Shown piece after piece: positions 16,538 to 24,373 of a stretch of DNA of 25,887 nucleotides. Each line of letters begins with the position of its first letter. Within the stretch, counting starts at the first letter, position 1. This DNA is from Sulfurimicrobium sp963741495. Lineage in GTDB: Bacteria > Pseudomonadota > Gammaproteobacteria > Burkholderiales > Sulfuricellaceae. The position numbers were made by a program, and so were the translations under genes. The stretch covers positions 1 to 25,887 of the forward strand of contig CAVUID010000008.1 of NCBI GenBank assembly GCA_963741495.1. The letters run 5' to 3'. The notes below the pieces were generated by a model. The model was not told where the DNA came from and did no database searches. It was given only the letters and a program-made list of their open reading frames with translations.

Positions 16538-18103
16538 TTATTCGCGCGGTTTCAGAACAGGCAGAATAGGCACAGGCAGAGCGTGATTTTTTCGCCCGCT
16601 GGGCATGCAGTTCAGCTCGCGCTCGATGAGCTCCATGGTCAGGCGACCGATATATTCGCTGCTGGCATCGAGCGAGTCGACCGCTTCGAGATAAGCCCGG
16701 CCGATCAGACGGCCTAGCGGTTCCGGGTTGTAGAGCAGCTTCTTGATCACGAAGGGATTGAGCGAAAGCGGATTGTAGCTCGGCTTCAGATACCCCTGCT
16801 TGATCAGCAGACGCTCCACCGGCGTGTTGGGCTGGATGCCGATAAAAAAGATGAATGGCAATACGTTGTCGCGACCGAACATCTCATACAGTTCCCTGAT
16901 CTTTTCGATGGTCATGCGGAGGGTGTGAACAGTCTCCCCCGGTGCGTTGAGCGGCATGTAGAGCTTGATCTTCTGATCGGTAAAGGCGCTGGTTCTGAAC
17001 ATGCGGAACGCTTCCATTTGCTGTTCCAGCGAATAACCCAGGGTTAGCTTGTCGATGATTTCCTGCGAGCCGGTGAAGGAGAGATCTACGCTGCCGAGGC
17101 CGGTGGCGAGCATTTTTTGCGCCAGCTCCGGGGTCAGATGGTTGAGGCGCAGGTAGCCCGACCAGGTGATGTCCAGCTTCTTCGGCAACAGCTCGTCGAG
17201 AATCAGGCCGACATGTTCGGTGCTTTTTTTGGTCGAGCAGAATTGTGCATCGGTGAACCATATCTTCTTGACGCCGTAGTTCCGGTTCAGCGCCTCGATT
17301 TCCCTGGCGACTTCGAGCGGTTCACGATAGCGCTGATTCGCGCCCTCGATTTTGTTGTAAAGGCAGAAATGGCACTGGAACGGACAGCCGCGCTTGGTAT
17401 GCACGCCAATGTCGTCATTCAGGTAGTTGTGAAAATCGGGAAAAATCGACTCGACATAAGGAAAATCAACCGCCGTCAGCTGGCGCAGGTCAAAGGTTTC
17501 GGCGCGCGGGCGGTGTTCGATGTGGCCGGTCTGGTCCTTATAGTAGACCTCGCCGGCGGGCTCCCTGAATCCATCGACAATGGAAAGCATGGCGTCCTCC
17601 CCTTCGCCGATCACGATCACCGTGTCGGAGGGGCACTTCTCGGCCACATATTTGCCGAAAATCGAGACCGCCGTGCCGCCGACCACGATACGCGTCGCGG
17701 GCAGCATCTTACGCACCAGCTTCATATAGCCAAAATTGTTCAGGCGGCTGGCTGTGTAATCGTAAATAATGGAAAACGCACTTTTGGCCGCTTTCAGCTT
17801 TCGCTTCCAGTTGGGTGAATAATCGAAATTCATCACCACGTCGAGCGCATCGTCTTCCGGGTGCGGACCGAAGGACTGCATGTTGCGCCAGGAGAACGCC
17901 ACAATATCCGGTTTCATTGAAGCCAGATGTTCCTTCAATACACGCTTTCGGTCAGGGGGTGCAACCAGGGCCAGATCGAGAAGATGCTGCCGGATGCCGG
18001 GACGCTGCTTGTGGATGTAATCTGCGACATAGATTACGCCGCCCGGGTAGATTTTCCAGCAAGGCAGGCGGATATAAAGTACAGACTGAGTTTCAGAAGA
18101 CAT
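16538..18103 (-). CDS. B12-binding-type radical SAM protein, function unknown
   Basis: A 521-residue enzyme. The first 190 residues form a Rossmann-like cobalamin-binding-type domain (MKPDIVAFSW at 63-72, RIVVGGTAVSIFG at 138-150, VIGEGEDAML at 164-173) but lack the DxHxxG histidine motif, as is common in BchE-like enzymes. The radical SAM core begins with C240-x3-C244-x2-C247 (CPFQCHFC), followed by IWFTDAQF and the strands VDLSFTGS and IKLYMPLNAPGE. Such proteins do difficult methylations, cyclisations or rearrangements. The substrate cannot be read from the sequence. GGA lies 7 bases before the ATG. The C_GCAxxG_C_C redox protein gene is 148 bp upstream in the same direction and may be a partner. 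Confidence 0.88.
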   Translation of the reverse strand: MSSETQSVLYIRLPCWKIYPGGVIYVADYIHKQRPGIRQHLLDLALVAPPDRKRVLKEHLASMKPDIVAFSWRNMQSFGPHPEDDALDVVMNFDYSPNWKRKLKAAKSAFSIIYDYTASRLNNFGYMKLVRKMLPATRIVVGGTAVSIFGKYVAEKCPSDTVIVIGEGEDAMLSIVDGFREPAGEVYYKDQTGHIEHRPRAETFDLRQLTAVDFPYVESIFPDFHNYLNDDIGVHTKRGCPFQCHFCLYNKIEGANQRYREPLEVAREIEALNRNYGVKKIWFTDAQFCSTKKSTEHVGLILDELLPKKLDITWSGYLRLNHLTPELAQKMLATGLGSVDLSFTGSQEIIDKLTLGYSLEQQMEAFRMFRTSAFTDQKIKLYMPLNAPGETVHTLRMTIEKIRELYEMFGRDNVLPFIFFIGIQPNTPVERLLIKQGYLKPSYNPLSLNPFVIKKLLYNPEPLGRLIGRAYLEAVDSLDASSEYIGRLTMELIERELNCMPSGRKNHALPVPILPVLKPRE

Positions 18104-18251
18104 GACATTTCCAGTAGGGTAATTGTTGTTATAAACACCCGGACACCACTGGAATAGAACCGGAACCCGCAGGCATCATCTGCATGGTTTTGATTGGTGC
18201 ATATTGCTGCTGTCTTGTTACAGGCATTTGATCCATTACCTGCGCGGCACA

Positions 18252-18737
18252 TCACTTCATCATTTCGACCACCCACTTGGTGACCGTTCCGGTGGCGTGG
18301 GCGCACTGCTTGCCACGCGCATCGCTGAAAGCCTGATATTCCGCCGCATTCCACATGTCGTAGGTGCGGCCCGTGAACTGTTTCTGCAAATCCTCGCAGG
18401 TAATGCCGCCGAATTCTTCACGAAAACGCTCGACCAGCTCTTTGGTCTTCTTGAAATTGTTGATACAGCGGCCCTTATCAAGCTTGTCCCGGTCCCGGCC
18501 ATATTTCGCGCTGAGCGCCATCAGGCCGCCGGTCAGCGCACCGCAGGCGCCCTGCGCCATCAACCCGCCGCCACCTGAAAGCCCATGGCTAGCCTTGATG
18601 GTGCTGTCATCGACAATACCCACCACCTCCTGCACTGTGGCAAGAACACATTGTGGGCAGCAGCCGTAATCCAGTTCGTACTGGACCGCTTTCTCGTATG
18701 CCTGCTCGGCAAGGTCTGCTTTATCTTCATTGCTCAT
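18252..18737 (-). CDS. C_GCAxxG_C_C family putative redox protein
   Basis: A 161-residue protein with seven cysteines: 26, 27, 30, 65, 91, 114 and 145. The pattern YGCCPQC, then GLMAQGACGALTGG, then single cysteines, matches the C_GCAxxG_C_C family, thought to be redox-active or metal-binding. The pieces AEQAYEKAVQYELDYGCCPQCVLATVQE and NNFKKTKELVERFREEFG also fit. There is no signal peptide, so it should be cytoplasmic. GAGG stands 7 bases before the ATG. An imperfect dyad at 18750-18771 just upstream could be an operator, perhaps for an ArsR-type regulator. It is first in a row of four minus-strand genes and may act with the radical SAM protein. Confidence 0.85.
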   Translation of the reverse strand: MSNEDKADLAEQAYEKAVQYELDYGCCPQCVLATVQEVVGIVDDSTIKASHGLSGGGGLMAQGACGALTGGLMALSAKYGRDRDKLDKGRCINNFKKTKELVERFREEFGGITCEDLQKQFTGRTYDMWNAAEYQAFSDARGKQCAHATGTVTKWVVEMMK

Positions 18738-18749
18738 GATGACCTCAAA

Positions 18750-18771
18750 TATATTAGCAAGTGCTTATATA
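18750..18771. promoter_or_regulatory. Imperfect AT-rich dyad before the redox-protein gene
   Basis: ATATTAGCA (18751-18759) and TGCTTATAT (18762-18770) match as inverted repeats at 8 of 9 positions with a 2-base spacer, flanked by complementary T and A. It lies 13-34 bp upstream of the start at 18737. Its shape recalls ArsR/SmtB operators; no such regulator gene is in the window. Confidence 0.45.
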
Positions 18772-19088
18772 TGATCATACGCCTCAATCCACGCGAATAC
18801 CTCAAGCATAAAAAGAATTTGGGCAGGTGCGAAAACCAGCCCGATGATCAGTGGATTCGATCTATGTAAACCATAACCGGTCACTCTGCCACGGCGAATA
18901 AACGGGCAATACCCAATAGCCGGGAAACATATTTTCACAGCAGAAAACATGCTTACATCATCGCAATAATCATTACTATTCATGACGTTATAAAAACAAT
19001 ATGAACGTAAACCCCGACCAGGCGTCAAATAAGTTCAAACTAACATCAATCACCTGAAACCCAAGGCACTGACCCGCCCACGGCCCTC
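18772..19088. other. Intergenic region between the redox-protein and OmpA-type genes
   Basis: About 320 bp, more AT-rich than the flanking genes. It must carry the divergent promoters of both neighbours. I see no convincing gene: the longest minus-strand frame (to about 19028) has no family features and no ribosome binding site. The AT-rich piece around 18985-19010 is a possible promoter for the plus-strand gene. Confidence 0.5.
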
Positions 19089-19102
19089 AAAGGAGAATAT
19101 TC

Positions 19103-19756
19103 ATGAATAAACTGACAATGAGCACACTCGCGGCAACAATCGCGCTTGCAGGCTGCGCCAATATGACTGAAACCCAGCGCGGCACTGCGACAGGCGCAGG
19201 CATTGGTGCGGGCCTTGGCGCCATCATCGGCGCCACGACCGGGGGTGGCGGCGGGAGCCGGGCCGCAACCGGCGCAGCACTGGGCGGCATTGCAGGCGCG
19301 GTCGCCGGAAACGTCTGGTCTAGCCGAATGGAAAAACAGAAGCAGGAAATGGAACAAGCCACGCAGGGAACTGGCGTGCAAGTCAGCCAGACCGAGGACA
19401 ATCGCTTGAAGCTGGAGATACCGAGCGACATCTCATTTGACACCAATCGCTCGGATATTCTGCCCAATTTCCGCTCGATACTGGACAAGTTCGCCGTCGG
19501 TCTGGTCGAAAATCCGGCGACCATGGTAACAATCGTCGGCCATACCGACAGCACGGGAAATGATGCGATCAACAATCCGTTGTCAATTGATCGCGCGTCA
19601 CGTACTCGTGACTATCTGACCACAAGAGGCGTCGCGCCCACACGCTTCTCCATTGATGGCAGAGGTTCGCATGAGCCGGTTGCAAGCAACGACACCAGCA
19701 CAGGCCGTGCCAAAAACCGTCGGGTTGAAATCTTTGTTGCCGAGCCGCAACGATAA
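19103..19756 (+). CDS. OmpA-type peptidoglycan-binding lipoprotein with glycine zipper
   Basis: A 217-residue outer-membrane lipoprotein resembling YiaD. Residues 1-17 are a lipoprotein signal with the lipobox LAGC, C18 being the lipidated cysteine. Residues about 28-72 form a glycine-zipper segment (GAGIGAGLGAIIGATTGGGGG ... GAALGGIAGAVAG). Residues about 105-215 are an OmpA C-terminal domain (ISFDTNRSDILPNF, VTIVGHTDSTG, RASRTRDYL, GRGSHEPVASNDTSTGRAKNRRVEI) that holds peptidoglycan through conserved Asp and Arg. AAGGAG at 19089-19094 supports the start. It is a single gene, convergent with parC, sharing a hairpin terminator. Confidence 0.95.
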   Translation: MNKLTMSTLAATIALAGCANMTETQRGTATGAGIGAGLGAIIGATTGGGGGSRAATGAALGGIAGAVAGNVWSSRMEKQKQEMEQATQGTGVQVSQTEDNRLKLEIPSDISFDTNRSDILPNFRSILDKFAVGLVENPATMVTIVGHTDSTGNDAINNPLSIDRASRTRDYLTTRGVAPTRFSIDGRGSHEPVASNDTSTGRAKNRRVEIFVAEPQR

Positions 19757-19769
19757 GCAGCACTTGCAG

Positions 19770-19789
19770 AAATGGCTAAGCCATTTTTT
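19770..19789. terminator. Bidirectional terminator between OmpA-type gene and parC
   Basis: AAATGGC (19770-19776), loop TAA, GCCATTT (19780-19786), then TTT; on the minus strand the hairpin is followed by TTTCT. The parC stop codon (19776-19778, read on the minus strand) lies inside the stem and loop. Confidence 0.75.
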
Positions 19790-22157
19790 CAGTCGAAGTA
19801 AGCAAGGCCTCCACCTTCAGGTTGAGCTGCGTGCCCTTGCGGGCGCGGCGGCCCACCTCGAAACGCGGCATTTCCTCGATAGCCCGGCCGCGCCGCACGC
19901 CACGGGTGGTGAGCGACTCGACGAACACCGCAGTGAGCTTGAGACTGTCTTTCTCCTCCAGCCCCATCAGGATCACGCCGCGTCCCTTGGGCATGGCCCG
20001 GACCTCGTCCAGTGCGTACACCAGCAGACGGTCGCTGCTCGACACGCAGGCCACATAGCGCTGGCCATTGGGTGCGATGCGCGCCGGCGGCAGCACCTGC
20101 TCGCCCGCTTCCAGCGTCATGATCAGCTTGCCGCCCTTCTGGCGCGAGAGCATATCGCCGATAGTGGTCACGAAACCATAGCCGCCGGAATTCGCCAGCA
20201 GCACCTGCTCCTCGGGCTGGCCGGTCAGCATGGCGACGATGCGGGTGCCCGTCTGCAGGCCCATCAGGGAGGCCGCAGGCACGCCATCGCCCTTGCCGCC
20301 GGGGATCTGCGCGGCGCTTTGCGTATAGGCGCGGCCATCGGAGCCGAGCAGCAGCAGCGCATCGGGCGAGCGGCATTCGAGCGCAGCAAATAGTTTGTCG
20401 CCCTCCTTGAAGGACAGTGCAGCCAGATCGACCCCATGTCCCTGGCGCTGACGCAGCCAGCCCTTCTCGGAAAGGATGATGGTCACCGGCTCGTCCAGCA
20501 CGGCCGCCTCGGACAGGGAAGCCCGGCGCGACGGTTCGATCAGGGTGCGACGATCATCACCGAATTTCTTGGCATCCTCGCGGATTTCGCGCGCTACCAG
20601 CGATTTCATGCGCGCCGGGCTGGCCAGCAGAGATTCCAGCTTGCCCTGCTCCTTTTTGAGCTCGGCGATTTCCTGCTCGATCTTGATGCCTTCCAGACGG
20701 GACAGCTGGCGCAGGCGGATTTCCAGAATATCCTCGGCCTGCCGATCGGATAGCGCAAAACGCTCGATCAGCGCGGCCTTGGGTTCGTCGGAATGACGGA
20801 TGATGCGGATTACCTCGTCGATATTGAGGAAAACGATGTGCCGGCCTTCCAGGATGTGGATGCGATCATTGACCTTGCCGAGGCGATGACCGAGGCGCTT
20901 TTCGACCGTCCGGACACGGAACTGGCACCATTCCTTCATGATGGTGAACAGCGACTTCTGCATCGGGTTGCCGTCCAGTCCGACCTGCACCAGGTTGAAT
21001 GAAACCGTGGTTTCCAGGCTGGTGTAGGCCATCAGGGTGCGCGCGAATTCGTCGCGGTCGATGCGCGAGCTCTTGGGTCCGAACACGATGCGCACCGACT
21101 GCTCCTTGTCCGATTCGTCGCGTGCTGACTCGAGCAGGGACAGCAGCAGTGTCTTGGTCTGGGTCTGCGACTGGTCGAGGGATTTTTTGCCCAATTTAGG
21201 AACTGGATTGGTGAGCGCCTCGATCTCGGACAGCACCTTGGCGGCAGACGCGCCAGGCGGCAGCTCGGTGATCACCAGCTGCCACTGGCCGCGCGCCATT
21301 TCCTCGAACACGTAGCGAGCCCGCACCGCAATGGTGCCGCGCCCGGTGCTATAGGCATTGCGGATTTCGTGCGGGCTGGAAAGGATCTGGCCGCCGCCGG
21401 GAAAGTCCGGCCCCGGCACCATGCCCAGCAACTGCGCTTCGCTGAAATCGGAAGACTCCACCATGCAGGCTGCCGCTTCGCAGACCTCGCGCAGGTTGTG
21501 CGACGGCACCTCGGTAGCGATGCCCACGCCGATCCCGGAAGCGCCGTTCAAGAGCAGGAAAGGCAGGCGCGCCGGCAGCACCACCGGCTCCTGGAAGGAA
21601 CCGTCGTAATTCTGGCGGAAATCCACCGTGCCCTGATCCAGTTCCGCCAGCAGCAACTGGGCAATCGGCGTCAGGCGCACTTCGGTGTAACGCATCGCCG
21701 CCGCGGAATCGCCGTCCAGGCTGCCGAAGTTGCCCTGCCCGTCGATCAGCGGATAGCGCAGCGAGAAATCCTGCGCCATGCGCACCGCAGCCTCGTACAC
21801 CGCGCTGTCGCCGTGCGGATGGTATTTACCGATCACGTCGCCGACGATGCGCGCCGATTTCTTGTGCGGCTTGTCCGGCTCGTTGCCCATTTCGCGCATG
21901 GCGTAGAGAATGCGCCGCTGCACCGGCTTCTGCCCGTCGCGCACATCGGGGATGGCGCGTGATTTGGACACCGCCATGGCATAGGCGAGATAGGCTGCCT
22001 TGGCGTAGTCGGCCAGATCGTCCTGCGGATCTTCGGCCAGCACGTCTACGGGTGGCTCTGGTGGCTCGGGCGGCGGCAGTTCAGCATGTGGCTCTTCCAC
22101 TGTTGCATCCAGGTGCGGAAACAGGTCCGGCGTGTTGTTGTCGATTTCGTCTTTCAT
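19776..22157 (-). CDS. parC: DNA topoisomerase IV subunit A
   Basis: Breaks and rejoins DNA to unlink daughter chromosomes, as a ParC2ParE2 tetramer. The 793-residue protein has an acidic, proline-rich N-terminal extension (about 1-48), then the breakage-reunion domain (DGQKPVQRRILYAM at 74-87, HPHGDSAVYEA around 113-123, catalytic tyrosine Y157 in AAMRYTE), a coiled-coil tower (QAEDILEIRLRQLSRLEG) and a C-terminal beta-propeller with Arg/Gly-type blades. The quinolone-region residues S118 and E122 are the usual sensitive forms. AGG lies 8 bases before the ATG, next to the stop codon of the toxin gene 11 bp upstream. No parE gene is in the window. Confidence 0.95.
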   Translation of the reverse strand: MKDEIDNNTPDLFPHLDATVEEPHAELPPPEPPEPPVDVLAEDPQDDLADYAKAAYLAYAMAVSKSRAIPDVRDGQKPVQRRILYAMREMGNEPDKPHKKSARIVGDVIGKYHPHGDSAVYEAAVRMAQDFSLRYPLIDGQGNFGSLDGDSAAAMRYTEVRLTPIAQLLLAELDQGTVDFRQNYDGSFQEPVVLPARLPFLLLNGASGIGVGIATEVPSHNLREVCEAAACMVESSDFSEAQLLGMVPGPDFPGGGQILSSPHEIRNAYSTGRGTIAVRARYVFEEMARGQWQLVITELPPGASAAKVLSEIEALTNPVPKLGKKSLDQSQTQTKTLLLSLLESARDESDKEQSVRIVFGPKSSRIDRDEFARTLMAYTSLETTVSFNLVQVGLDGNPMQKSLFTIMKEWCQFRVRTVEKRLGHRLGKVNDRIHILEGRHIVFLNIDEVIRIIRHSDEPKAALIERFALSDRQAEDILEIRLRQLSRLEGIKIEQEIAELKKEQGKLESLLASPARMKSLVAREIREDAKKFGDDRRTLIEPSRRASLSEAAVLDEPVTIILSEKGWLRQRQGHGVDLAALSFKEGDKLFAALECRSPDALLLLGSDGRAYTQSAAQIPGGKGDGVPAASLMGLQTGTRIVAMLTGQPEEQVLLANSGGYGFVTTIGDMLSRQKGGKLIMTLEAGEQVLPPARIAPNGQRYVACVSSSDRLLVYALDEVRAMPKGRGVILMGLEEKDSLKLTAVFVESLTTRGVRRGRAIEEMPRFEVGRRARKGTQLNLKVEALLTSTEKMA

Positions 22158-22168
22158 CTATATACCTG

Positions 22169-22621
22169 TTATCTGCTCACATTATCCGATGGCATGTCCC
22201 AAGGATTGACCAAGCTTAACCCGGCTATACAAGTAAAATCCTTGATATTGCGTGTTACCAGAAGCAGGTCATGGATGACTGCAATCGCTGCAATCTGCGC
22301 ATCTTCAGTGCTGATGGGCTGGCCGGAACGGGCGCGAACAGCCACGAGGGCCGCGTATTCATCTGCAGCTCTTTCATCGAATGGCAAACAGCGTCCGCTA
22401 AAATCTTCCTGGAACATCCGTTCCGCTGCATTGGCGAGGTCATCGCGTCGCCTGCCTGCAGGCAGAAGGGCGATACCCAGCAGAATTTCCGCCCGGGTAA
22501 TGACACTCACCGCAAACACTGCATCCGGTTGGCGCTCAAACCAGGCCAGTACATTGCCATCAGGCTGGGGCCGCATCAATTCCGACAGGATATTGGTATC
22601 CAGCAGGTAACGCTGGTTCAT
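22169..22621 (-). CDS. vapC: Type II toxin, PIN-domain ribonuclease (FitB/VapC family)
   Basis: A 150-residue toxin expected to cut RNA with Mg2+. The PIN acidic residues are present: D8 in YLLDTNILSE, E45 in ITRAEILLGI, D107 in STEDAQIAAIA and D128 in TRNIKDF. The sequence is closest in style to FitB (plasmid stability StbB). Its ATG overlaps the antitoxin stop codon by four bases (ATGA), the classic coupling that keeps antitoxin in excess. The catalytic site looks intact, so the toxin is probably active. It ends 11 bp before parC on the same strand. Confidence 0.93.
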   Translation of the reverse strand: MNQRYLLDTNILSELMRPQPDGNVLAWFERQPDAVFAVSVITRAEILLGIALLPAGRRRDDLANAAERMFQEDFSGRCLPFDERAADEYAALVAVRARSGQPISTEDAQIAAIAVIHDLLLVTRNIKDFTCIAGLSLVNPWDMPSDNVSR

Positions 22622-22866
22622 GAATCATTCCACTGCGGCGGCTGTCGTGTGGCCTGGCGCTCGGGAATCGGCAGCTCATCGGCACCAAGCGCTGCAAACC
22701 GTTGATGTATGCGCCGGGCAAAGCTGCTCGCCCCCTGCGCGGGCATGACAGTTCTGCGCAGTATCTGGCGCACCTCTTCTTCCATCGACCAGCCATGAAG
22801 CGCCGCCTGCTGACGCAAGCTGGTCTTGAGATTGTCGTCGAGATTTCGGATCGTGATGCTGGCCAT
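22618..22866 (-). CDS. Antitoxin, FitA-like ribbon-helix-helix protein
   Basis: An 82-residue protein. The N-terminal 42 residues (MASITIRNLDDNLKTSLRQQAALHGWSMEEEVRQILRRTV) are an Arc-type ribbon-helix-helix DNA-binding domain as in FitA/StbC. The C-terminal tail (SSFARRIHQRFAALGADELPIPER) should wrap around the toxin and block its active site. It is the first gene of the pair, and the large inverted repeat at 22877-22910, 11 bp before the ATG, is the expected binding site for the repressor complex. Confidence 0.93.
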   Translation of the reverse strand: MASITIRNLDDNLKTSLRQQAALHGWSMEEEVRQILRRTVMPAQGASSFARRIHQRFAALGADELPIPERQATRQPPQWNDS

Positions 22867-22876
22867 CTTTCTCGCC

Positions 22877-22910
22877 CCGGTGATTGCAATGCAATCATTG
22901 TAATCACCGG
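22877..22910. promoter_or_regulatory. Toxin-antitoxin operator, 15-bp inverted repeat
   Basis: ccggtgattgcaatg (22877-22891) and cattgtaatcaccgg (22896-22910) are inverted copies matching at 14 of 15 positions around a 4-base spacer. It lies 10 bp before the antitoxin start. FitA-type antitoxins bind such repeats to repress their own operon. Confidence 0.75.
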
Positions 22911-23023
22911 CAGATCAAATATCCAGTCAAATTGATTTACCGAACCGGTTGAGTATGAGAAACGCTTCGCCTTGAAAGGTTTAAACCCCGAGGAGCCTGC
23001 TTTGAGAATAATCCCGGTCAAGA

Positions 23024-23440
23024 CTATTTATCATGGCAGGCAAAACACAGGTTGCTCCCCATGTTTGCAACGCGCAAAAAAGGCTGGTTCGTCTTGCCGC
23101 CCGTGCCACCCATGGGGCCCATGTTGTGCGGATAGTGACAGCTCTGGCATTCAATCATCTGCTCAACAATAACCACCCCTCTTTGCTCGGCTTCCCATTG
23201 GGACCGATATCCGACCCTGTTGGGATAGAGCACGCCCAAGGGGTGTGAATCCCAGCGTGTAATGTCTGGCGCATGCATATTTCTTGCAGTTGAGCCATCG
23301 TGGCACGACAGGCAGAGCGCCGATCCGGTCAGGCCGGAACCGATCTGCGCACCCTGAAGATTCGCCGATATGGCAAACACCGGCGAAACCACTGCGCACC
23401 AGAGCAGCAGCGCCTTCAGAAATATCGCACCACGGATCAT
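23024..23440 (-). CDS. Small triheme c-type cytochrome
   Basis: A 138-residue periplasmic protein. Residues 1-23 are a signal peptide ending PVFA. Three haem c motifs follow: CLSCH at 43-47, CQSCH at 98-102 and CFACH at 132-136; other histidines (56, 66, 105) may be distal ligands. The wording LCLSCHDGSTARNMH, SHPLGVLYP, CQSCHYPHN and LCFACHDK resembles doubled-CXXCH cytochromes. I chose the ATG at 23440 because GGGGAG precedes it at good spacing and it begins the signal peptide; an open frame continues upstream to 23524 but lacks these features. It stands alone and divergent from the lipoprotein gene; its electron partners are unknown. Confidence 0.85.
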   Translation of the reverse strand: MIRGAIFLKALLLWCAVVSPVFAISANLQGAQIGSGLTGSALCLSCHDGSTARNMHAPDITRWDSHPLGVLYPNRVGYRSQWEAEQRGVVIVEQMIECQSCHYPHNMGPMGGTGGKTNQPFLRVANMGSNLCFACHDK

Positions 23441-23566
23441 GTAAAATCTCCCCAGCCATTTGTCATGAAAAATTCCGGGCTTCATACTACCAGTTTTTCC
23501 ATCATTTGAGACTTGCTCATCCAATCAAAACAGGTCAGCGCATTACCATCGAACGGGGGTCAAGTT

Positions 23567-23595
23567 TCACGTAAAACGTGACTATTCGCTCACGT
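23567..23595. promoter_or_regulatory. Three alternating TCACGT/ACGTGA half-sites
   Basis: TCACGT (23567-23572), AAA, ACGTGA (23576-23581), eight bases, TCACGT (23590-23595). They lie between the divergent cytochrome and lipoprotein genes. This could be a regulator site, or a remnant of the gtgaa/ttcac repeats seen at 2921-3093, whose last unit is similar (tttcacgtt). Confidence 0.4.
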
Positions 23596-23748
23596 CCGGC
23601 TTAAATTATCTTACGGGCGCGCAGCGATGCACTGTCGTTTTTTATTTACATTCTGAGGGGGAAAATACCACAATTCACAATGCAAGTATGATGGACTGTC
23701 TTAAAAACGGCGGGGATTGCCGCCACGACTCAGATAACCAGACGCACC
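23596..23748. other. Upstream region of the lipoprotein gene
   Basis: No gene is seen. Around 23708-23725 GGCGG and CCGCC can pair in the presumed 5' leader. With the half-site cluster before it, this is the rest of a roughly 320-bp divergent promoter region. Confidence 0.4.
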
Positions 23749-23761
23749 AAGGAGAAAAGGC

Positions 23762-24289
23762 ATGAAAAAAGAACATATCGCGGCAGGAACCCTGACTATC
23801 ATCGTTGCAGGCATGCTATTCACGACCGGTTGCAGCAAAGAGGAGTCCACAAGCTATTCGACTCCCGAGGGGCAAGTGACAGTAACGACCAAACAGCAGG
23901 ACGGGAAGGACACGGTCACGGTAAAAAGCGCAGAAGGTTCGCTGACCGTTTCCACCGCCCCCCAGACAATTACCGCGGCCCAGCTCGGCGTTCCTCTCTA
24001 TCCCGGAGCCCTGCTTGTTTCCTCGGCACAACTGGAGCAGGGCCGCGATGCCGCGCCCGGCGTGAGCGCCACCTACCTTCTGACCAGCAGCGACGGATTT
24101 GATCAGGTCGCCGCTTATTACAAGGCCAACCTCAAGGATATCCGGCAAACCATGGACCAGGGGATGGGAGGACAGAAAATGGCCCTGTTCCTGGTGGGCA
24201 AGAAAAACGAGCACAGAAGCGTCCAGATCATGTCTGACGGCGTGGAGGGAAAAACCGCCATCCAGGTCACCTGGCTGCCCGAAGAGTAA
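23762..24289 (+). CDS. Lipoprotein of unknown function
   Basis: A 175-residue protein with a lipoprotein-type signal (MKKEHIAAGTLTIIVAGMLFTTGC; lipid cysteine C24, with Thr instead of the usual Leu at -3). Mature residues 30-65 are threonine- and valine-rich, alternating strands (GQVTVTTKQQDGKDTVTVKSAEGSLTVST). Then comes LGVPLYPGA and a helix-strand domain with FDQVAAYYKANL near 113-124 and VQIMSDGVEGKTAIQVTW at the end. The second half recalls proteins that carry a PGA...V...F.TSDS...V..FY motif, of unknown function. AAGGAG before the ATG supports the start. I do not recognise a specific role. Confidence 0.8.
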   Translation: MKKEHIAAGTLTIIVAGMLFTTGCSKEESTSYSTPEGQVTVTTKQQDGKDTVTVKSAEGSLTVSTAPQTITAAQLGVPLYPGALLVSSAQLEQGRDAAPGVSATYLLTSSDGFDQVAAYYKANLKDIRQTMDQGMGGQKMALFLVGKKNEHRSVQIMSDGVEGKTAIQVTWLPEE

Positions 24290-24373
24290 GCGTTTCCGGA
24301 CCCGCCCTCAAGCGCCTCCACATCCTCAACAACAGCGCAGCATGCCGCACCTGTCAGGGCTGCGGCATTTGCT

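Noticed and set aside
18765..19028. Minus-strand 87-codon frame between two genes
   Set aside because: No ribosome binding site or family features, and it lies in AT-rich promoter DNA.
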